Part shown: piece by piece, positions 42,341 to 50,948 of the stretch | Position numbering within the stretch: the first letter of the stretch is position 1 | How the letters are laid out: each line of letters begins with the position of its first letter | Source of the DNA: SIG455 sp045659025 | GTDB taxonomy: Bacteria > Bacillota > Clostridia > UMGS1810 | DNA: 64,000 nt | Assembly (NCBI GenBank): GCA_045659025.1 | Contig: JAZOWA010000034.1 | Location: forward strand, 62,001-126,000 | Direction: 5' to 3' | Made by a program: the position numbers and the translations under genes | Notes under the pieces: generated by a model | What the model saw: only the letters and a program-made list of their open reading frames with translations | Databases searched by the model: none | Told to the model about the DNA's origin: nothing

Positions 42341-44636
42341 CTTCCTTTATCTCCGTCACACCGCCTCTTATAGTGATGCGGGGTGGTGCGGAGCCGATAG
42401 GGTAGAACACAGTATTTCTGTTATATAAAAATTCTTTTAATCTGTCATAATTGCCCGGTGAAAATGACTTCTCAAACGCAAACACACTTTCAGGAGATAT
42501 TGCACTTATAAGCTCTTCATCGGTGTTGGGGTATCTGCTTTTTCCCGACATCTTCACAATATCAAACTTTTCCCCATTGATGCGCTCGGTAATCAACCGA
42601 TTGTCATAGGAGTCGGCATTGCCGAGGAAGAGCAATCTCTTCCCATCGTACGATAGTTCAAATACCATATTCCCTTTGCATCCGCTTATGTCAGGGTCAG
42701 GGGACAGTATGGAGATTTCGGTCCTCTCATTTGGTGAAAACTCATCACCCAAATGCACCTCATATACCTTTGTGCCTTTCTGCTCTGCCTCTTTGAGCAA
42801 GAGCCCTCTTGCAGAGTGGGTGCTTTCCATAGGGTAATAAGGCACAACCAGGGTGTCGATCCTAACCAAATCTGCAAGGGAGATGTAATTATACACACTT
42901 CCCTCGGTGATAGTGGAGATCATCAGGTAATCAATTTTGTATATGCTCTTTCTTGTGAGATGCTTCTTTATAGTTGCGGCACTATCACTATTGTTGTGGG
43001 AGTTGCCACAATCAACGAGCATGTTTATATTGTCAATTTTGATGAGTGAACATTCTCCCCGAGGCAGATTGATAAAATCTATTTCGAGGGATTTGCTTAT
43101 AGGAAATGTGAGGGTTGAGGATATGACCACACAAGCCACACTCGTTGTGATAAATCGCTTAATCCCATCCTTTGATGATACAATGAGCCATATTCCGCCA
43201 ACCACAGCGATTAAAACGATAACTATTCTGATCATTGTGCCGATACCCAGATCCTCCTGGGCAAAAGGCAGAGATGATGCTAAAGATGACACCTTGAATA
43301 TAATCTTTGTAAGGAGCCACACTCCTCCTGATACGAACGAGGACATAATGTGCAGGGGCGATATGAAAAATATCAATCCCAGCACCATCAGAGGAAGCAT
43401 AAGGGGGACTACAATAATGTTTGTGATAGGGGATATTACAGAGAATGTCCCGAAATATATTGCCGTAAGCGGTGCAGACATAATCTGTGCCGATAACGTG
43501 ACTGCAATAAGATCGCTCCAATATCCTTCCTTCATAACTCGGCGGAGTAGGGATTTGATATACGGGGTAAATATCACTATACCAAGTACCGCTGTGGCAG
43601 ATAGTGATAGTCGCACATCATACAGGGCAAAGGGATGGGCTATTAGAAGTACAAGTAATGCAAGGGATAGGTTGTTAACGGAGTCTCCGTCTCTGCCAAG
43701 CAGGGCAGAACTGTTTGCCGCCACAAGCATAAGCAACGCTCGTCGCACCGACGGGGTGAATCCCGTCAATATGGCAGCAAACACACCGCAGACAATACTC
43801 ACTACTGCTATAATGGTATGGCGGTGTTTCAGTTTCTTTATCCCCATAGCGATAAATAATGCCAGGGCTATATACACTATCAATGAAAGATGCAATCCCG
43901 ATACCGAGGTGATATGGGATATTCCCGAGCGGGTTATGTCTTCTTTCAGGTCTTCCGGCATGTTGGCCTTTTCGCCGAGGAAAACCGCTTTCACGAAGAA
44001 GGCAGTATCGTCATTGAAGTATGTGTCACATTTTTTGACAAGGCGATCCCTCAGGGCATATATGCCAAGGGATATTTTCGGTGCCTTCTCATAGGTGCCG
44101 TGATTTGTAACGGCAAAGTCCTCTGCATTGCAGATTACAGATACCCCTTGACCAAGAAGGTATCTCCGTGTACCTGATGATCCACCTTTCTGAGGCAGGG
44201 CGAGGGTAGTCTTGAATTCCAGTCTGTCACCGTATTTTGCAATATTGCCCTCGGAGCGAAGATTGCAATATACCATCGCATTGTCGGATAGGGAATACTC
44301 TTCACCCTTGTATTTTGCAGAGAGCATTTTCACAGGATAGGTCACTCTGCTATCGGATTGGGAGGGCGTGCCGTTTACAAAGCATTCCAGGGTGATGGGC
44401 TTATCCACCATTGGATAGAAGCTTTTGTCCTCTATGCTCATAGCGTTCTCGCACAGACAAAATGCCATTATACTGAAAATAACGGCAACGACCGAAGTCG
44501 TCACCGATTTTTTGGCAAATATTCTGATGATTGGGATGATAAGGGCAATAAGCAGACAAATATCGATATACGGAGTATCAAAGGATAGACACACCATAAG
44601 CATAGCAGTCGTTGCCCATGTGAAAAACCTTGCCAT
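42333..44636 (-). CDS. comEC: ComEC/Rec2 DNA uptake channel with degenerate MBL domain
   Basis: A 767-residue membrane protein. The N-terminal soluble OB-like part is followed by the Competence domain, with VKAVFLGEKANMPEDLKEDITRSGISHITSVSGLHLSLI and TPSVRRALLM. The C-terminal metallo-beta-lactamase-like domain (from about residue 520) keeps the fold cues (ECSLIKIDNINMLVDCGN). The zinc-binding HxHxDH site is replaced by STITEGSVYN, the usual TGD by LGNAD, and the usual HHGS by MSGKSR. The channel may therefore lack the nuclease that degrades the non-entering strand. No other com genes are in the window. Confidence 0.92.
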   Translation of the reverse strand: MARFFTWATTAMLMVCLSFDTPYIDICLLIALIIPIIRIFAKKSVTTSVVAVIFSIMAFCLCENAMSIEDKSFYPMVDKPITLECFVNGTPSQSDSRVTYPVKMLSAKYKGEEYSLSDNAMVYCNLRSEGNIAKYGDRLEFKTTLALPQKGGSSGTRRYLLGQGVSVICNAEDFAVTNHGTYEKAPKISLGIYALRDRLVKKCDTYFNDDTAFFVKAVFLGEKANMPEDLKEDITRSGISHITSVSGLHLSLIVYIALALFIAMGIKKLKHRHTIIAVVSIVCGVFAAILTGFTPSVRRALLMLVAANSSALLGRDGDSVNNLSLALLVLLIAHPFALYDVRLSLSATAVLGIVIFTPYIKSLLRRVMKEGYWSDLIAVTLSAQIMSAPLTAIYFGTFSVISPITNIIVVPLMLPLMVLGLIFFISPLHIMSSFVSGGVWLLTKIIFKVSSLASSLPFAQEDLGIGTMIRIVIVLIAVVGGIWLIVSSKDGIKRFITTSVACVVISSTLTFPISKSLEIDFINLPRGECSLIKIDNINMLVDCGNSHNNSDSAATIKKHLTRKSIYKIDYLMISTITEGSVYNYISLADLVRIDTLVVPYYPMESTHSARGLLLKEAEQKGTKVYEVHLGDEFSPNERTEISILSPDPDISGCKGNMVFELSYDGKRLLFLGNADSYDNRLITERINGEKFDIVKMSGKSRYPNTDEELISAISPESVFAFEKSFSPGNYDRLKEFLYNRNTVFYPIGSAPPRITIRGGVTEIKEGE

Positions 44637-44642
44637 ACTCTC

Positions 44643-45500
44643 TTAGAAATATCTTCTGAAACCGTTGCCGATTATCTGCTGTGATTCGGAGAATATTATG
44701 AATGACGATTCGTCAACCCCGAGAATTACATCCTGAAATGCGGTCATTTCGTTAGCTTTAAGCGCACATACCAGCACCTGCTTATTCTGCATCGTGTATC
44801 CGCCCTTGGCGTCTATTATGGTGACACCTCTGGGTGATGAGGATGTGAGTGCTTTTGCTACGTCTTCACCCTTATCGGTGATTACAAATGCCAGCTTGGA
44901 TATGTTAAGACGGGCGATGAACCAGTCAACCGTGTATGTAGATACAAAAAGGGCAAGTATGCCATAGAGCGCCAGATCCACTTCCTTGTAGGTCATAAGA
45001 GCCGCCACTATGATGAATGCGTCCACACCCAATATTACCTTGCCGATGGGGATGTTTGGTGCAAGGGCCTGAAGGTATCTGCCCAATATATCGGTGCCGC
45101 CTGTGGAGATTCCCTGGATAAAGCACAACGCCATACCGAGACCATAGAGCACACCGCCAAAGAGCGCCGCCAAAAGGGGATTGCTTGTAAATGGCGGAAA
45201 GAAAGCCATGAAGAAATCTGTCACAAGACCGATCATTGCAGAGTTAAGGAAAGAGGGGATGAGGAACTTGATGCCCAATCGTCTTACGGAAATCAACGCA
45301 AATATCAGGTTTATAACGATAAGTGATATACTCACGTTGAGGTGGCAGGTGTGGTAGAGGATATTGGCAATACCCGTCACACCGCCGTTTACGATTTTGT
45401 TGGGGAGGTAGCAGTATATAGCGAAACCTACTATGATGTTGGAGAACATCATAATAAGGATTTTTTTGATAAATTCAGACCTTGGTTTTGGGTTAGTCAT
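44643..45500 (-). CDS. YitT family membrane protein (DUF161 + DUF2179)
   Basis: 285 residues. Five to six membrane helices with the family motif VNGGVTGIANILY and FIQGISTGGTDILGRYL make up the DUF161 part. The C-terminal cytoplasmic DUF2179 domain follows (GVTIIDAKGGYT, LVCALKANEMTAFQDVI). Function is not established in the family. It heads the seven-gene minus-strand run and has its own promoter. Confidence 0.92.
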   Translation of the reverse strand: MTNPKPRSEFIKKILIMMFSNIIVGFAIYCYLPNKIVNGGVTGIANILYHTCHLNVSISLIVINLIFALISVRRLGIKFLIPSFLNSAMIGLVTDFFMAFFPPFTSNPLLAALFGGVLYGLGMALCFIQGISTGGTDILGRYLQALAPNIPIGKVILGVDAFIIVAALMTYKEVDLALYGILALFVSTYTVDWFIARLNISKLAFVITDKGEDVAKALTSSSPRGVTIIDAKGGYTMQNKQVLVCALKANEMTAFQDVILGVDESSFIIFSESQQIIGNGFRRYF

Positions 45501-45534
45501 ACGGAGTGCCCTCTTTCTTGAAATTTACTATAAT

Positions 45535-45563
45535 ATTTTACCAAAAGAAACGGAGTTTGTCTA
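45535..45563 (-). promoter_or_regulatory. promoter of the yitT-metY gene run
   Basis: On the minus strand, TAGACA (45563-45558), 17 bp, TAAAAT (45540-45535). It is divergent from the dacF-like promoter, with 24 bp between the -35 elements. Confidence 0.7.
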
Positions 45564-45587
45564 TATATTTGTCGATTTTTTGGATTT

Positions 45588-45616
45588 TTGTTTTCCTTAT
45601 TGTCACGAGGTATAAT
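45588..45616 (+). promoter_or_regulatory. promoter of the dacF-like gene
   Basis: TTGTTT (45588-45593), 17 bp, TATAAT (45611-45616), about 45 nt upstream of the SD. Confidence 0.65.
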
Positions 45617-45666
45617 TTATGGTAAAATAATATATTATAAATTCATTTTTCTGAAAGGAATATGAT

Positions 45667-46938
45667 ATGAAGAATCGGCTTTTGCGGATTGTATCTGTGA
45701 TTATAATTTTTGCTCTTATGATACCGATGACGGCATGGGCGGAAGCCCCTGAGATTTCTGCTTCAAACGGCATACTCGTGGATGTGAAAAACTCCATGGT
45801 TCTCTATGAGAAGAACAGCACATCAAGGATTCAGCCCTCAGGATTTACCAAGATTGTCACCGCCCTTGTAGTGCTTGAAAATTGTGAGACACTGACGGAT
45901 GTAATCGTGGCATCCCCCGAGACCATAGCATCTTGTGATTTCTCCTTTGGCAATATGGGTGTTTTGGGTGGCGAGGAAATCGGTGTAAGGGATCTTTTAG
46001 AGGGTATGCTCCTCTACGATGCGGCAGAGGCAGCAGAACTTCTTGCAGGATACACCTTCGGCGATTACGGTAAATTCATTACCACCATGAACGAACTTGC
46101 GGTAAAGGCAGGCGCTACGGATACGGCCTTTGTGAATGCGGGCGGATACTATAATGAGAATCAGTATACCACTCTTTCGGATATTGCCAGGATATCGGCA
46201 TATGCTATGAAGAATCAGACCTTCGCCGAGATTGTGGATAAGGATATGGTGGAGATTGCCCCCACTAATAAATACAGAGAGACAAGATACCTCTCCAATA
46301 CCAACCTCTTCGTTGGCAGAGCCCGTTCCGTTGATTTTTATTCCAAACGGGTTCACGGCATCAAGACCGCCAATATGAAGGAGCAGGGATACGGAATAGC
46401 TGTTTCCTTTGAAAACAGTAAAGGTAATTTCATAGCAATAGTTTCAGGTGCAGAAGGTGCCACTTCTGCCCATAAAGATATCAATACTCTTCGTGATTAT
46501 ACCGCCAATGGCTTTGTAAGTGTTATGATAGCGGAGAAGGGTGAGATAATAGAGGAAGTCCTTGTTCCCAACGGCAGGACTGATCACGTCCTTCTCAAAA
46601 CGGCAGATGAACTTTCCGTACGTCTCCCGCTGGGATATGATGAATCCAAGATTTATAAGATGACTTCCAAGAGTCCCACCATCAAGGCCCCCATCAAACT
46701 GGGTCAACCCTTGGGCACCTTAAGCGTATCCTATAACGGGGAGGAAGCCGGCAGTGTGGATCTGGTGGCATACAGTGATGTCAAGAGTTCTCCTGGCAAG
46801 ACGGTGCGACTTTTTGTGATATCCGTGTTCACATCACCGTTTTTCTACATACCCGTGATTTTGTTTGTAGGTTTATTCATTTATCTTACTGCAAAAGCAT
46901 ATAAGATACAGAAAAAAGGCAAACGACAGAACAAATAA
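45667..46938 (+). CDS. S11-family D,D-carboxypeptidase homologue lacking catalytic motifs
   Basis: 423 residues in the DacF/PBP5 layout: signal peptide (IVSVIIIFALMIPMTAWA), S11 domain, beta-rich C-terminal domain (about 275-370) and a C-terminal membrane helix (FFYIPVILFVGLFIYLTA). The active-site motifs are lost. The SxxK site reads GFTK in PSGFTKIVTAL (family PASTTKIMTAL), SxN reads DAA in LLYDAAEAAELLAG (family PSGNDA), and KTG reads KTA in VHGIKTANMKEQ. Fold-defining segments and full length are retained and the frame is intact, so it looks like a conserved non-catalytic protein, perhaps a peptidoglycan-binding regulator (inference). Confidence 0.88.
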   Translation: MKNRLLRIVSVIIIFALMIPMTAWAEAPEISASNGILVDVKNSMVLYEKNSTSRIQPSGFTKIVTALVVLENCETLTDVIVASPETIASCDFSFGNMGVLGGEEIGVRDLLEGMLLYDAAEAAELLAGYTFGDYGKFITTMNELAVKAGATDTAFVNAGGYYNENQYTTLSDIARISAYAMKNQTFAEIVDKDMVEIAPTNKYRETRYLSNTNLFVGRARSVDFYSKRVHGIKTANMKEQGYGIAVSFENSKGNFIAIVSGAEGATSAHKDINTLRDYTANGFVSVMIAEKGEIIEEVLVPNGRTDHVLLKTADELSVRLPLGYDESKIYKMTSKSPTIKAPIKLGQPLGTLSVSYNGEEAGSVDLVAYSDVKSSPGKTVRLFVISVFTSPFFYIPVILFVGLFIYLTAKAYKIQKKGKRQNK

Positions 46939-46944
46939 TAAATA

Positions 46945-46973
46945 TTGACAATAAAAACATTTTATTATATACT
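46945..46973 (+). promoter_or_regulatory. acpP promoter
   Basis: TTGACA (46945-46950), 17 bp, TATACT (46968-46973). Confidence 0.85.
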
Positions 46974-47015
46974 CTATGTGGTAGTAATTATTAACAATAC
47001 AGGGAGGTTATTCCA

Positions 47016-47246
47016 ATGATATTCGAAAAGATTAAAAGCATCATTACAGAGCAGATAAATGTTGATGAAGATGAAATCACCCTTGACACTTCTTTTATAG
47101 ACGGTCTCGGTGCAGACTCACTTGATTTGGTAGAGCTTATGATTGCTCTTGAGGAAGAGTTTGATATTATGATCCCCGAGGAGGACATCGAAAAGATCGT
47201 CACCGTGGGTGATGCAGTAGATTTTATCGAAGCACATTCCAACTAA
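47016..47246 (+). CDS. acpP: acyl carrier protein
   Basis: 76 acidic residues. The 4'-phosphopantetheine attachment Ser is in GADSLDLVELMIALEEEF (about residue 36). It carries acyl chains in fatty acid synthesis. AGGGAGGTTATTCCA precedes the ATG. It is followed by a terminator and rnc, a common neighbour. Confidence 0.97.
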   Translation: MIFEKIKSIITEQINVDEDEITLDTSFIDGLGADSLDLVELMIALEEEFDIMIPEEDIEKIVTVGDAVDFIEAHSN

Positions 47247-47270
47247 TAAATTTCACCCTCGTTTATCTTC

Positions 47271-47298
47271 ACCCCCGTTCATCGGGGGTATTATTTTA
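47271..47298 (+). terminator. terminator/attenuator between acpP and rnc
   Basis: ACCCCCG (47271-47277) pairs with CGGGGGT (47283-47289), followed by ATTATTTTATT. Confidence 0.75.
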
Positions 47299-47312
47299 TT
47301 GGTGGTGATATT

Positions 47313-48008
47313 ATGAGTGAAAACCGCAGTATGGCTGAGCTGGAAGCGAGAATAGGCCACACCTTTGCAGATGGCAGTATCCTCAAGGTGGCTCTTACGC
47401 ATCGCTCTTTTCTCAATGAGTCAAAGGGCAAGGCAAAGTCAAGCTATGAGCGTCTGGAGTTTTTGGGAGATGCGATTTTAGAGTCGGCGGTGTCTGACTA
47501 TCTTTACAGACACTACCCGGATATTGACGAAGGTAAGATGAGCAAGATAAGATCCACTGTCGTGTGTGAGGAAGGGCTTTTTGCTCTGGCACAGAAGCTG
47601 GGTCTGGGTGAGTTCATATATATGTCCCGAGGGGAAGCACTCTCCGGTGGCAGAAGCAAAGCGTCCATCTTGGCAGATGTTATCGAGGCGATAATTGCCG
47701 CAGTATATTTAGATAGTGGTTTTGATACGGCATATAAATTTATCCTCACTCATTTTGAGGAGGCAATCGCATTTGCCGTGGGCAATTTCTCGGGCGGCGA
47801 CTATAAGAGCCGTCTCCACGAGCATGCCGCCATAAATGGTGACAGAGTGTCCTACGAGGTGATAGGTGAGGATGGCCCCGAACACGAAAAGGTGTTCACC
47901 GTAGCCCTTTTGTATAATGGCACACGTCAGGTGGTAGCCGAGGGCATGGGCAAGAAAAAGGCAGAGCAACAAGCGGCTATGCTTATGCTCCAAAAGTTAG
48001 GCAAATGA
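47313..48008 (+). CDS. rnc: ribonuclease III
   Basis: A double-strand RNA endonuclease that processes 30S pre-rRNA. 231 residues. The catalytic signature YERLEFLGDAILESAVSDYL and the ADVIEAIIAAVYLDSG segment bear the metal ligands. The C-terminal dsRNA-binding domain has DYKSRLHEHA and ending GMGKKKAEQQAAMLMLQKL. smc, the usual next gene, is absent. Confidence 0.97.
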   Translation: MSENRSMAELEARIGHTFADGSILKVALTHRSFLNESKGKAKSSYERLEFLGDAILESAVSDYLYRHYPDIDEGKMSKIRSTVVCEEGLFALAQKLGLGEFIYMSRGEALSGGRSKASILADVIEAIIAAVYLDSGFDTAYKFILTHFEEAIAFAVGNFSGGDYKSRLHEHAAINGDRVSYEVIGEDGPEHEKVFTVALLYNGTRQVVAEGMGKKKAEQQAAMLMLQKLGK

Positions 48009-48020
48009 AATAATACAAAT

Positions 48021-48055
48021 AAAAAAGTTGCAGAGATCTGATCTCTGCAACTTTT
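48021..48055. terminator. bidirectional terminator after rnc
   Basis: AAAAAGTTGCAGAGAT pairs with ATCTCTGCAACTTTTT over a minimal loop. It serves rnc (plus) and the Cys-Asp repeat gene (minus). Confidence 0.9.
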
Positions 48056-48089
48056 TGTTTGCAATAAATATTGTTGTGAGTAAATACGA

Positions 48090-48515
48090 TTATTCTTCGC
48101 AATCGCAGTCGCACTCAAAGTCGAGTTCGATAGGCTCTTTGCAGTTGGGGCAAATAAGCTCGTCCTCGTCGAAGCAATCCTCGTCAAAGCAGATTGTCTC
48201 GCCACACTTGGGGCAATCGATCTCGTATTCAAATTCTTCGCAATCACAATCGCAGTCGCAATCACAATCGCAATCACAATCGCAGTCACACTCGTCAATC
48301 AAAACGTCTTCTACTGCTTCAAGGTCTTCGTCGATAAGCTCAACTCTCTCGCACAAATCGTCCTGATAATCGTAGAGGTCGTCAATGGCCTCGTTGATTT
48401 CCTCAAGCACTTCGCCGATAGCATCAAAAAGTTTGCCTTCCTTGGAGTCTTTGTCAAAACCAAGACCATCCATAAGTCCCTGAAGGTAAGAAAGCTTAGC
48501 AGTAATGTTTTCCAT
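48090..48515 (-). CDS. CD1247-like acidic zinc-ribbon protein with Cys-Asp repeat
   Basis: 141 very acidic residues. The N-terminal helical part (ENITAKLSYLQGLMDGLGFD, IGEVLEEINEAIDDLYDYQDD) resembles the CD1247 N-terminal domain of Clostridia. Residues 76-92 are a strictly alternating Cys-Asp tract with nine Cys and eight Asp. A zinc-ribbon-like part follows (CPKCGETICF, CPNCKEP), and the protein ends with another short CDCDC run. The tract's codons mix TGC/TGT and GAC/GAT, so protein-level selection seems to keep it. Clustered thiolates suggest metal binding; function unknown. Confidence 0.85.
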   Translation of the reverse strand: MENITAKLSYLQGLMDGLGFDKDSKEGKLFDAIGEVLEEINEAIDDLYDYQDDLCERVELIDEDLEAVEDVLIDECDCDCDCDCDCDCDCDCEEFEYEIDCPKCGETICFDEDCFDEDELICPNCKEPIELDFECDCDCEE

Positions 48516-48568
48516 TAAAAAACACTCCTCTCGTATTGATATTGATATTGTTTATTGTAGAGTTAAAA

Positions 48569-49126
48569 TTATACTCTTTCCATGTATTCACCGGTTCTTG
48601 TGTCAACGCGGATCATCTCGCCCTGATCAATGAAGAGGGGAACGTTGATTGTAACACCGGTTTCCAAAGTAGCGGGTTTAACAGCACCGGTAGATGTATC
48701 ACCTTTGAAACCGGGCTCAGTTGCGGTAACTTCGAGCTCAACGAATGTGGGAGGCTCGATACCGAATACGCTGCCTTTGTAGGAAAGCACTTTAACAACC
48801 ATATTCTCTTTAACGAACTTAAGAGAATCTCCGAGCTGCTCGTTAGAAAGGGGCATCTGCTCGTAGGTCTCTGTATCCATGAAGTAGAAGAGATCGCCAT
48901 CGCTGTAGAGATACTCATAATCGCGTCTGTCGATGTGTGCCTTGGGCATCTTCTCGGTAGGACGGAAGGTTCTCTCAACAACAGCACCTGTTATAACATT
49001 TTTAAGTTTTGTTCTTACGAAAGCGGCACCTTTACCGGGCTTAACGTGCTGGAATTCCACGATCTGGAATACGTTGCCCTCTAATTCAAATGTAATGCCA
49101 TTTCTAAATTCGCCGGCAGAAATCAT
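48569..49126 (-). CDS. efp: elongation factor P
   Basis: EF-P rescues ribosomes stalled on polyproline. 185 residues in three beta-barrel domains. Loop I reads FQHVKPGKGAAFVRTKLKN, with the modifiable Lys in the KPGKG tip. RDYEYLYSDGDLFYFMD and the C-terminal GEMIRVDTRTGEYMERV are diagnostic. I use the second ATG (49126): GGAGG is 7 nt before it but only 1 nt from the first. Confidence 0.97.
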   Translation of the reverse strand: MISAGEFRNGITFELEGNVFQIVEFQHVKPGKGAAFVRTKLKNVITGAVVERTFRPTEKMPKAHIDRRDYEYLYSDGDLFYFMDTETYEQMPLSNEQLGDSLKFVKENMVVKVLSYKGSVFGIEPPTFVELEVTATEPGFKGDTSTGAVKPATLETGVTINVPLFIDQGEMIRVDTRTGEYMERV

Positions 49127-49158
49127 AGCCATACCTCCAAAAATTGTATATTACAAAT

Positions 49159-49187
49159 ATTATACATTAAAAAATTTGTCATTTCAA
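49159..49187 (-). promoter_or_regulatory. efp promoter
   Basis: On the minus strand, TTGAAA (49187-49182), 17 bp, TATAAT (49164-49159). Confidence 0.8.
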
Positions 49188-49195
49188 CCCTTTTT

Positions 49196-50236
49196 TCAAA
49201 TAATTATCAATTCCTTCGGGGGTGTGCAAAGGTTGTCGAATCCGTTTTCGGTGATTACGATAAGGTCTTCTATTCTCACACCGCATTTTCCGGGAATATA
49301 CACACCGGGCTCAACCGTGAGTACAAACCCCACTTCTGCGGGGATGTCATAACCGCTTGCAAATCCGGGTTCCTCGTGTACTTCAAGGCCTACTCCGTGG
49401 CCGAGGTTGTGTCCGTAAAGTCCGGGATATACAGAGTCAATCACGTTGAAGGAATGCTTGTGCACCGCCGCACAGTTAACACCGGGTTTAATCATATCAA
49501 GACACTCAAGCTGTGCTTTGAGTACGGTGTTGTATGCCTTTCTAGACTCCTCGTCAACGTTGCCGACACCTACAGTTCTTGTCATATCGCTGCAATATCC
49601 GTCAACCTTGCATCCGTAGTCCATTACGATAAGGTCACCGTCTGCCACCACTTTGTCACCGGGAGTGGCGTGGGGAAGACTGCCGTGAGCACCCGTTGCC
49701 ACAATGGTGTCAAAGGAGATCTTATCAGCACCGTGGGTCACCATATAATGCTCAAGTTCCCTTGCAATTTCTCTCTCGGTCATGCCGATTTTAATATATT
49801 TGATAATGTGGAAGAAAGCATCGTTTGCGATACTTGCAGCTTTCCTTATGCTCTCAATTTCCTCGGGGGTTTTGTATCTTCTGATTTTAGATATTGCACC
49901 ACCGATGGGAGTGAGCTTTTTGCAGAATTTTTCGTATCTCAAATATCCCTTGTAGGATATGGTACGATCCTCAAAAGCAACATTTTCAAACTGTTCCATA
50001 TACTCGCCGAATTTGAAATTCTTTGAGTTTATAACCTCAAATTCCTTTGCCTGCTCGCCTGCCTGCTCGATGTATCTGAAATCCGTTACGATGAGGCGTC
50101 TGTCCTTGGATATTATGAGGTAACCCGCAGAGCCGGTGAAACCGCTCAGATACCTCACGTTTGCTCTGTCGGATACAAGACCGCAATCGCAACCGAGCTC
50201 GTCTAATACCTTGATGTATTCGTTTATCTTGTTCAC
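49196..50236 (-). CDS. M24-family Xaa-Pro aminopeptidase
   Basis: 346 residues. The creatinase-like N-terminal domain (YLSGFTGSAGYLIISKDRR) precedes the pita-bread metalloprotease domain. The five dinuclear metal ligands are seen in VMDYGCKVDGYCSDMTRTV (two Asp), GHNLGHGVGLEVHE (His), TVEPGVYIPG (Glu) and GVRIEDL (Glu). It removes N-terminal residues before Pro. It lies directly upstream of efp, a very common pairing tied to proline-rich peptides. It overlaps nth by 4 bp. Confidence 0.95.
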   Translation of the reverse strand: MNKINEYIKVLDELGCDCGLVSDRANVRYLSGFTGSAGYLIISKDRRLIVTDFRYIEQAGEQAKEFEVINSKNFKFGEYMEQFENVAFEDRTISYKGYLRYEKFCKKLTPIGGAISKIRRYKTPEEIESIRKAASIANDAFFHIIKYIKIGMTEREIARELEHYMVTHGADKISFDTIVATGAHGSLPHATPGDKVVADGDLIVMDYGCKVDGYCSDMTRTVGVGNVDEESRKAYNTVLKAQLECLDMIKPGVNCAAVHKHSFNVIDSVYPGLYGHNLGHGVGLEVHEEPGFASGYDIPAEVGFVLTVEPGVYIPGKCGVRIEDLIVITENGFDNLCTPPKELIII

Positions 50237-50874
50237 TTTTTAACCACTCCTTTGAAGTATTTGCATAAATGTGAAATCCCACACCCGTCGCACATCGGCT
50301 TGCGTGCGTTGCACACTGCTCTGCCGTGGTGTACCAGTTGATGACAGAATCTTGACTGGTAATCGGGGGGAATAATTTTGATGAGGTCGTATTCTATCTT
50401 TACGGGGTCTTTGTTGGTGGTAAGTCCTATCCTGTTTGAAAGTCGTATGGCGTGGGTGTCCACCACCACGGCGGGTTTGCCGTATACGTCTCCAAGTATC
50501 AGGTTGGCAGTCTTTCTGCCTACTCCTGCAAGTGCGGTGAGGTCCTCCATAGTGTCTGGCACCTTCCCGCCGAATTTTTCCACAATATCTTTTGAGGATG
50601 CGATTATATTTTTCGCCTTTGTCCTGTAGAATCCGCAAGGGCGTATAATCCCTGCCAATTCCTCCTCATCCGCTGTGGCAAAAGCCTCGGGCGAGGTGTA
50701 TCTTGCAAACAGGTCTTTCGTCACTATGTTGACCCTTGCATCAGTGCATTGGGCAGACAGTTGCACCGCCACTAAAAGCTCGTGGGGTGTGGTAAAATCC
50801 AAAGAACACTCCGCATCGGGATACAAAGAATCAAATACAGCCCTTATGGCAACAATTTTTTCTTTTTTATTCAT
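50233..50874 (-). CDS. nth: endonuclease III
   Basis: A bifunctional DNA glycosylase/AP lyase for oxidised pyrimidines. 213 residues from ATG 50874 after GGTGATAGA. The HhH motif is LTALAGVGRKTANLILGD with the catalytic Lys at VGRKTA; the Asp is in VVDTHAIRLSNRIG. The C-terminal [4Fe-4S] cluster motif is CNARKPMCDGCGISHLC (C-x6-C-x2-C-x5-C). The longer frame runs back through the promoter. Confidence 0.96.
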   Translation of the reverse strand: MNKKEKIVAIRAVFDSLYPDAECSLDFTTPHELLVAVQLSAQCTDARVNIVTKDLFARYTSPEAFATADEEELAGIIRPCGFYRTKAKNIIASSKDIVEKFGGKVPDTMEDLTALAGVGRKTANLILGDVYGKPAVVVDTHAIRLSNRIGLTTNKDPVKIEYDLIKIIPPDYQSRFCHQLVHHGRAVCNARKPMCDGCGISHLCKYFKGVVKK

Positions 50875-50890
50875 TCTATCACCAATAAGG

Positions 50891-50919
50891 ATTATACCAT
50901 AAAATATTGTAAAATTCAA
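50891..50919 (-). promoter_or_regulatory. nth operon promoter
   Basis: On the minus strand, TTGAAT (50919-50914), 17 bp, TATAAT (50896-50891). Its -35 directly abuts that of the divergent SGNH gene promoter. Confidence 0.8.
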
Positions 50920-50948
50920 TTGATTTTTACTTATTGCGGTGATATAAT
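50920..50948 (+). promoter_or_regulatory. SGNH hydrolase operon promoter
   Basis: TTGATT (50920-50925), 17 bp, TATAAT (50943-50948). Confidence 0.8.

Noticed and set aside
42937..44094. 385-residue open frame antisense to comEC
   Set aside because: No SD, low-complexity composition, and fully covered by the comEC coding frame, whose motifs are recognisable.
48240..48290. CRISPR or microsatellite array
   Set aside because: The short repeat is a 6-bp coding unit (Cys-Asp) with synonymous variation inside a clear gene, not spacer-separated repeats.
49376..50026. 216-residue open frame antisense to aminopeptidase P
   Set aside because: The minus-strand gene has all five metal ligands; the antisense frame has no SD or domain.
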